Part shown: positions 61,795-64,000 of the stretch, piece by piece | Layout of the letters: every line of letters starts with the position of its first letter | How positions within the stretch are numbered: position 1 is the first letter of the stretch | Assembly: GCF_011617245.1 (NCBI RefSeq) | Contig: NZ_CP050152.1 | Span: 620,001-684,000 of the forward strand | Source: Brevibacterium atlanticum | GTDB lineage: Bacteria > Actinomycetota > Actinomycetes > Actinomycetales > Brevibacteriaceae | DNA length: 64,000 nucleotides | Direction of reading: 5' to 3' | Position numbers and translations under genes: made by a program | Notes under the pieces: generated by a model | Seen by the model: the letters and a program-made list of their open reading frames with translations, nothing else | Databases searched by the model: none | Told to the model about the DNA's origin: nothing

Positions 61795-62345
61795 TTATTG
61801 GCGGAGCCATGTCAGGATCGCGCTGATCACGACAGCCGCTCGATACGTGATGGCGAGCTTGTCGTATCTCGTCGCTAACCCCCGCCATTGCTTGACGTAG
61901 GCAAACGAGCGCTCCACGACGTTGCGGTTCCGGTAGACACCGGCGTCGAACACTGGCGGCCGGCCACCTTTGCTGCCGCGCTTCTTCCTGGTCGCGATCT
62001 GGTCTTTTTTCTCCGGGATCATCGCCCGGATGCCGCGCGAACGCAGGTAGTCGCGGTTGCCTTTGGACCCATAAGCGCGATCCGCCAGAACGGCGTCCGG
62101 ACACGTGCGAGGACGACCACCGCCAGCCCGCGGTACTCGGATATCAGCCAGGACCTGCGGCAGGATCACCCCGTCGTGACGCTGTCCGCCGGTGACCACG
62201 ACAGCCAAAGGTCGACCCTTGCCGTCGACGGCGTGATGGATCTTCGTCGTCAGCCCACCACGTGAGCGACCGATGCCGTGCCCGGCGGGTTCACATTCCG
62301 AATCAGGCAGATTCTTGTAATTCGACGTAGCCCCCTGTGTCCTGG
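61795..62345 (-). CDS. IS5-family transposase, second frame (orfB)
   Basis: Supplies the C-terminal two thirds of the DDE transposase: IGRSRGGLTTKIHHAVDG, second catalytic Asp in VLADRAYGSKGNRDYLRSRGI, and third residue Glu in RNRNVVERSFAYVKQWRGLATRYDKL. It stops inside the left terminal repeat. The open frame extends up to 62439, but that part is a shadow of orfA. No good independent start exists, so it is made by frameshifting from orfA in the G5 run near 62330; by my reading it is in the +1 (equivalently -2) frame. Confidence 0.88.
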
Positions 62346-62707
62346 TCAGGGCGGGTCGTGTTCGTCGCGTGCTGGTGAGCACGATTGATGGTGCCATCGA
62401 CGGAGATGTTCCAATCGATGTCACCGGCAGCATCAGCATCGGAAAGCACCCGAGCTAAGACTCGGTCCCAGGTGCCGTCGGCGGCGTAGCGGCGGTGGCG
62501 TTTCCATACTGTCTGCCAGGGCCCGAAGTGCTCACGTGGCAGGTCGCGCCAGGCGATGCCGGCCCGGTAGCGGTAGACGATTCCTTCGACGATTCGGCGA
62601 TTGTTCTCAAATGGTCGGGCTCTCTTGCCGACATTCGAGGGCAGAAGTGGTTCAATCTTCTCCCACTGCTCATCAGTGAAGACTCGGTGTCGTTGCTGTG
62701 TAGTCAC
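62303..62707 (-). CDS. IS5-family transposase, first frame (orfA)
   Basis: The 134-residue N-terminal part has FTDEQWEKIEPLLPSNVGKRARPFENNRRIVEGIVYRYRAGIAWRDLP and FGPWQTVWKRHRRYAADGTWDRVL, typical of the IS427 group. The first catalytic Asp is in ISVDGTINRAHQHA. It overlaps orfB, and the ribosome must change frame in the GGGGG tract to make the full enzyme. Confidence 0.9.
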   Translation of the reverse strand: MTTQQRHRVFTDEQWEKIEPLLPSNVGKRARPFENNRRIVEGIVYRYRAGIAWRDLPREHFGPWQTVWKRHRRYAADGTWDRVLARVLSDADAAGDIDWNISVDGTINRAHQHATNTTRPDQDTGGYVELQESA

Positions 62708-62837
62708 GTCTCCACCGTGCCAGTCCTGGAATGGTCAATAAAGGAGACACGCCCTAGCGAAATGACGGAGAGTTCGACACCGGCACGTCGGTGGCGCACC
62801 CGTCAGTCACGTGATCACCACGTGAGGAAGGAGCATC

Positions 62838-63086
62838 ATGAGTAGGAACAAGGACGATGAGTCAGCGGCAGAATCCGCAGCGAGAGATGCCGCAGCCAAG
62901 CTCGACGAGGCGACCGAGAAGATCGGCGGCACCTCGAACGTCGATTCCGGCGTCGAGGTCGGCTACGCCGAAGACGAAAGCGACGAGCGCCTGCAGGAAG
63001 TGGCGGACGAGATCGGTGTGACCCTGCACCGCAATCCCGACGGATCACACACGGCGGTCGACGAATCGCAATCCGACCTCGACTGA
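62838..63086 (+). CDS. Small acidic protein
   Basis: The 82-residue hydrophilic protein has DDESAAESAARDAAAKLDEATEKI (likely helix) and a C-terminal part ADEIGVTLHRNPDGSHTAVDE that looks like a small strand-turn unit reminiscent of DUF2188. AAGGAG sits before the ATG. It may belong with the next gene, 113 bases downstream. No function is assigned. Confidence 0.7.
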   Translation: MSRNKDDESAAESAARDAAAKLDEATEKIGGTSNVDSGVEVGYAEDESDERLQEVADEIGVTLHRNPDGSHTAVDESQSDLD

Positions 63087-63199
63087 CGTGCGACAGCGGG
63101 CATGAAGTGCGACGACAGCCGTGAAGTACGACACCGGGCCGAATCATGACAGCCAGCACGATCCCCACACCCCACCCAACCCCTCGATGGGAGAGCACT

Positions 63200-63688
63200 A
63201 TGAGCAACGACCAGAAGAATCTCGACCTCAACGATGTCGTCAGCATCCTCAACGACAGCAGAATCGTCATGCTCACGACCGCGCTCAATGACGGCAAGCT
63301 GCTCGCGCACCCGATGGTGCCGCAGCAGGTCACCGCGGATGCCGACGTCTGGTTCTTCATCGGACTGCACGGAGACCAGGCGACCGCGCTGCGTACGAAT
63401 CCGCACGTCAACATCACCGTCGCCGAGGCGGGGAACTGGCTCTCGGTGGCAGGTCGCGTCGAATTCGTCGACGACCCGGCCAAGGTCGACGAACTCTGGG
63501 ACGATTCCGTTGCCGCATGGTTCGAACACGGACGCAACGACCCGAACCTCGGCCTCATCAAGGTCACCAGCGACTCCGCGCAGCACTGGGGCCTGACCGG
63601 CGGAAAGCTCTCGGCCATGGCTCAGATCGTCAAGTCCAAGGTGACCGGTCAGCGCACTGGCGGAGGCAGTGACACGACAGAACTCTGA
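63200..63688 (+). CDS. Pyridoxamine 5'-phosphate oxidase-fold protein (general stress protein 26 type)
   Basis: The 162-residue protein of the split-barrel flavin-binding superfamily has VVSILNDSRIVMLTTALNDGKLLAHPMVPQQ, DVWFFIGLHGDQATALRTNPHVNITVA and WLSVAGRVEFVDD. Members bind FMN or F420 and are often stress-induced. GGGAGAG lies before ATG 63200; the open frame to 63146 is unneeded. Confidence 0.88.
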   Translation: MSNDQKNLDLNDVVSILNDSRIVMLTTALNDGKLLAHPMVPQQVTADADVWFFIGLHGDQATALRTNPHVNITVAEAGNWLSVAGRVEFVDDPAKVDELWDDSVAAWFEHGRNDPNLGLIKVTSDSAQHWGLTGGKLSAMAQIVKSKVTGQRTGGGSDTTEL

Positions 63689-63732
63689 CCTCGGAGTTCT
63701 GACGCGAGAACTCTGACGCGGAACGAAACAGA

Positions 63733-63768
63733 CGAGCGCCGGGCAGCACATCCGCAGCCCGGCGCTCG
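63733..63768. terminator. Terminator between convergent genes
   Basis: CGAGCGCCGGGC and GCCCGGCGCTCG form a perfect 12-bp stem with a 12-base loop, between the oxidase-fold gene and the convergent rhodanese. Confidence 0.8.
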
Positions 63769-63837
63769 CCGTCTTATCAAGAGTGTCTCGTGCAGAGTGC
63801 GCGTCCTCAGTCGCGCACCGTCAGTGACCCGAAGCTG

Positions 63838-64000
63838 TCACTTGACCCAGGGCTCTTCGCCGGTCTCCGAGACGATGGGCTTGCCGTTGTCGATGTTCCA
63901 GGAACCCATGCCGCCTTCGACGTTGAACGCATCGAATCCGTTCTGATTCAGCCAGGCCACGGCACGGTTCGACCGGCCGCCGGTGCGGCAGATGACGTAC
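63838..64000 (-). CDS. Rhodanese domain protein, truncated by the window edge
   Basis: Only the last 54 codons are present. The active-site loop CRTGGRS (YVICRTGGRSNRAVAWL) and the ending VEGGMGSWNIDNGKPIV are typical of small single-domain rhodaneses that transfer sulfane sulfur. The N-terminus lies beyond base 64000. Confidence 0.88.
   Translation of the reverse strand, partial: YVICRTGGRSNRAVAWLNQNGFDAFNVEGGMGSWNIDNGKPIVSETGEEPWVK

Larger units (their letters stand above)
61783..62753 (-). mobile_element. IS5-family insertion sequence (IS427-like), 971 bp
   Basis: Terminal inverted repeats GGCATGTCTCCTTTATTG (left) and GGCGTGTCTCCTTTATTG (right, complement) differ at one base. Both ends are flanked by CTAG (61779-61782 and 62754-62757), the expected 4-bp target duplication. 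Inside are two overlapping transposase frames on the - strand. It is complete, with intact ends, so potentially active and probably recent. Confidence 0.92.

Overview
The window is one continuous piece of high-GC Gram-positive DNA. GTG and TTG starts, stop-start overlaps of 1 to 4 bases, a DtxR-type iron box, a sortase-anchored 'choice-of-anchor A' surface protein, a GPP34 protein and CarD all point to an actinobacterium. The gene mix (GPP34, kdp locus, GntR/FCD regulators, aromatic or organic-acid catabolism, IS5-type element) fits Brevibacterium or a close Micrococcales relative. That assignment is inference from gene families, not from a marker gene. No rRNA, tRNA or CRISPR array was found.

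Layout. 1-13 kb: a truncated DUF1684 protein, an M13 metallopeptidase divergent from a low-molecular-weight tyrosine phosphatase, a CopC-like copper protein, a secreted PQQ-type sugar dehydrogenase, an iron-box-controlled siderophore-binding lipoprotein, an LLM flavin monooxygenase, an NmrA-like oxidoreductase with a divergent TetR regulator and twin operators, GPP34, and an LPXTG-anchored surface protein broken by a one-base insertion. 13-26 kb: a LysR regulator divergent from a fumarate-reductase-like flavoprotein, then a complete potassium-uptake locus kdpABCDE and a pair of CNNM/CorC-like CBS proteins. Large near-perfect palindromes of one repeat family flank these blocks. 26-28.5 kb: a GntR regulator with a major facilitator transporter.

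28.5-49.6 kb looks accessory: lower GC, less uniform codon use, many regulators, and an IS481-family transposase remnant. It carries two TetR-controlled modules (one TetR frameshifted), a divergent CarD paralogue, an aldehyde dehydrogenase, a beta-hydroxyacid dehydrogenase, and an operon of two amidohydrolase-fold proteins, a stand-alone Rieske protein and a PDR/VanB-type reductase. It also holds an MHS-type organic-acid transporter, a CaiB-type CoA-transferase with an enoyl-CoA hydratase, a GntP-type permease, one LysR and three GntR regulators. Together these read as import of an organic or aromatic acid, redox or decarboxylation chemistry, CoA activation and beta-oxidation-like processing. 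The substrate cannot be read from sequence.

49.7-64 kb returns to backbone: quinone-dependent D-lactate dehydrogenase, a small XRE regulator with a membrane protein, an MFS transporter, an LCP cell-wall ligase, a secreted protein of unknown function, phosphoglucomutase, an acidic small protein, glutaminase coupled to an MFS transporter, an intact IS5-family element with CTAG target duplication, a second acidic small protein, a pyridoxamine-oxidase-fold protein and a truncated rhodanese.

The strongest candidate for something undescribed is the amidohydrolase/amidohydrolase/Rieske/reductase operon (38.3-42.3 kb), which has an electron-transfer chain but no recognisable oxygenase subunit. The large palindrome families and the recurring CGCCGAGG motif are the most striking non-coding features.
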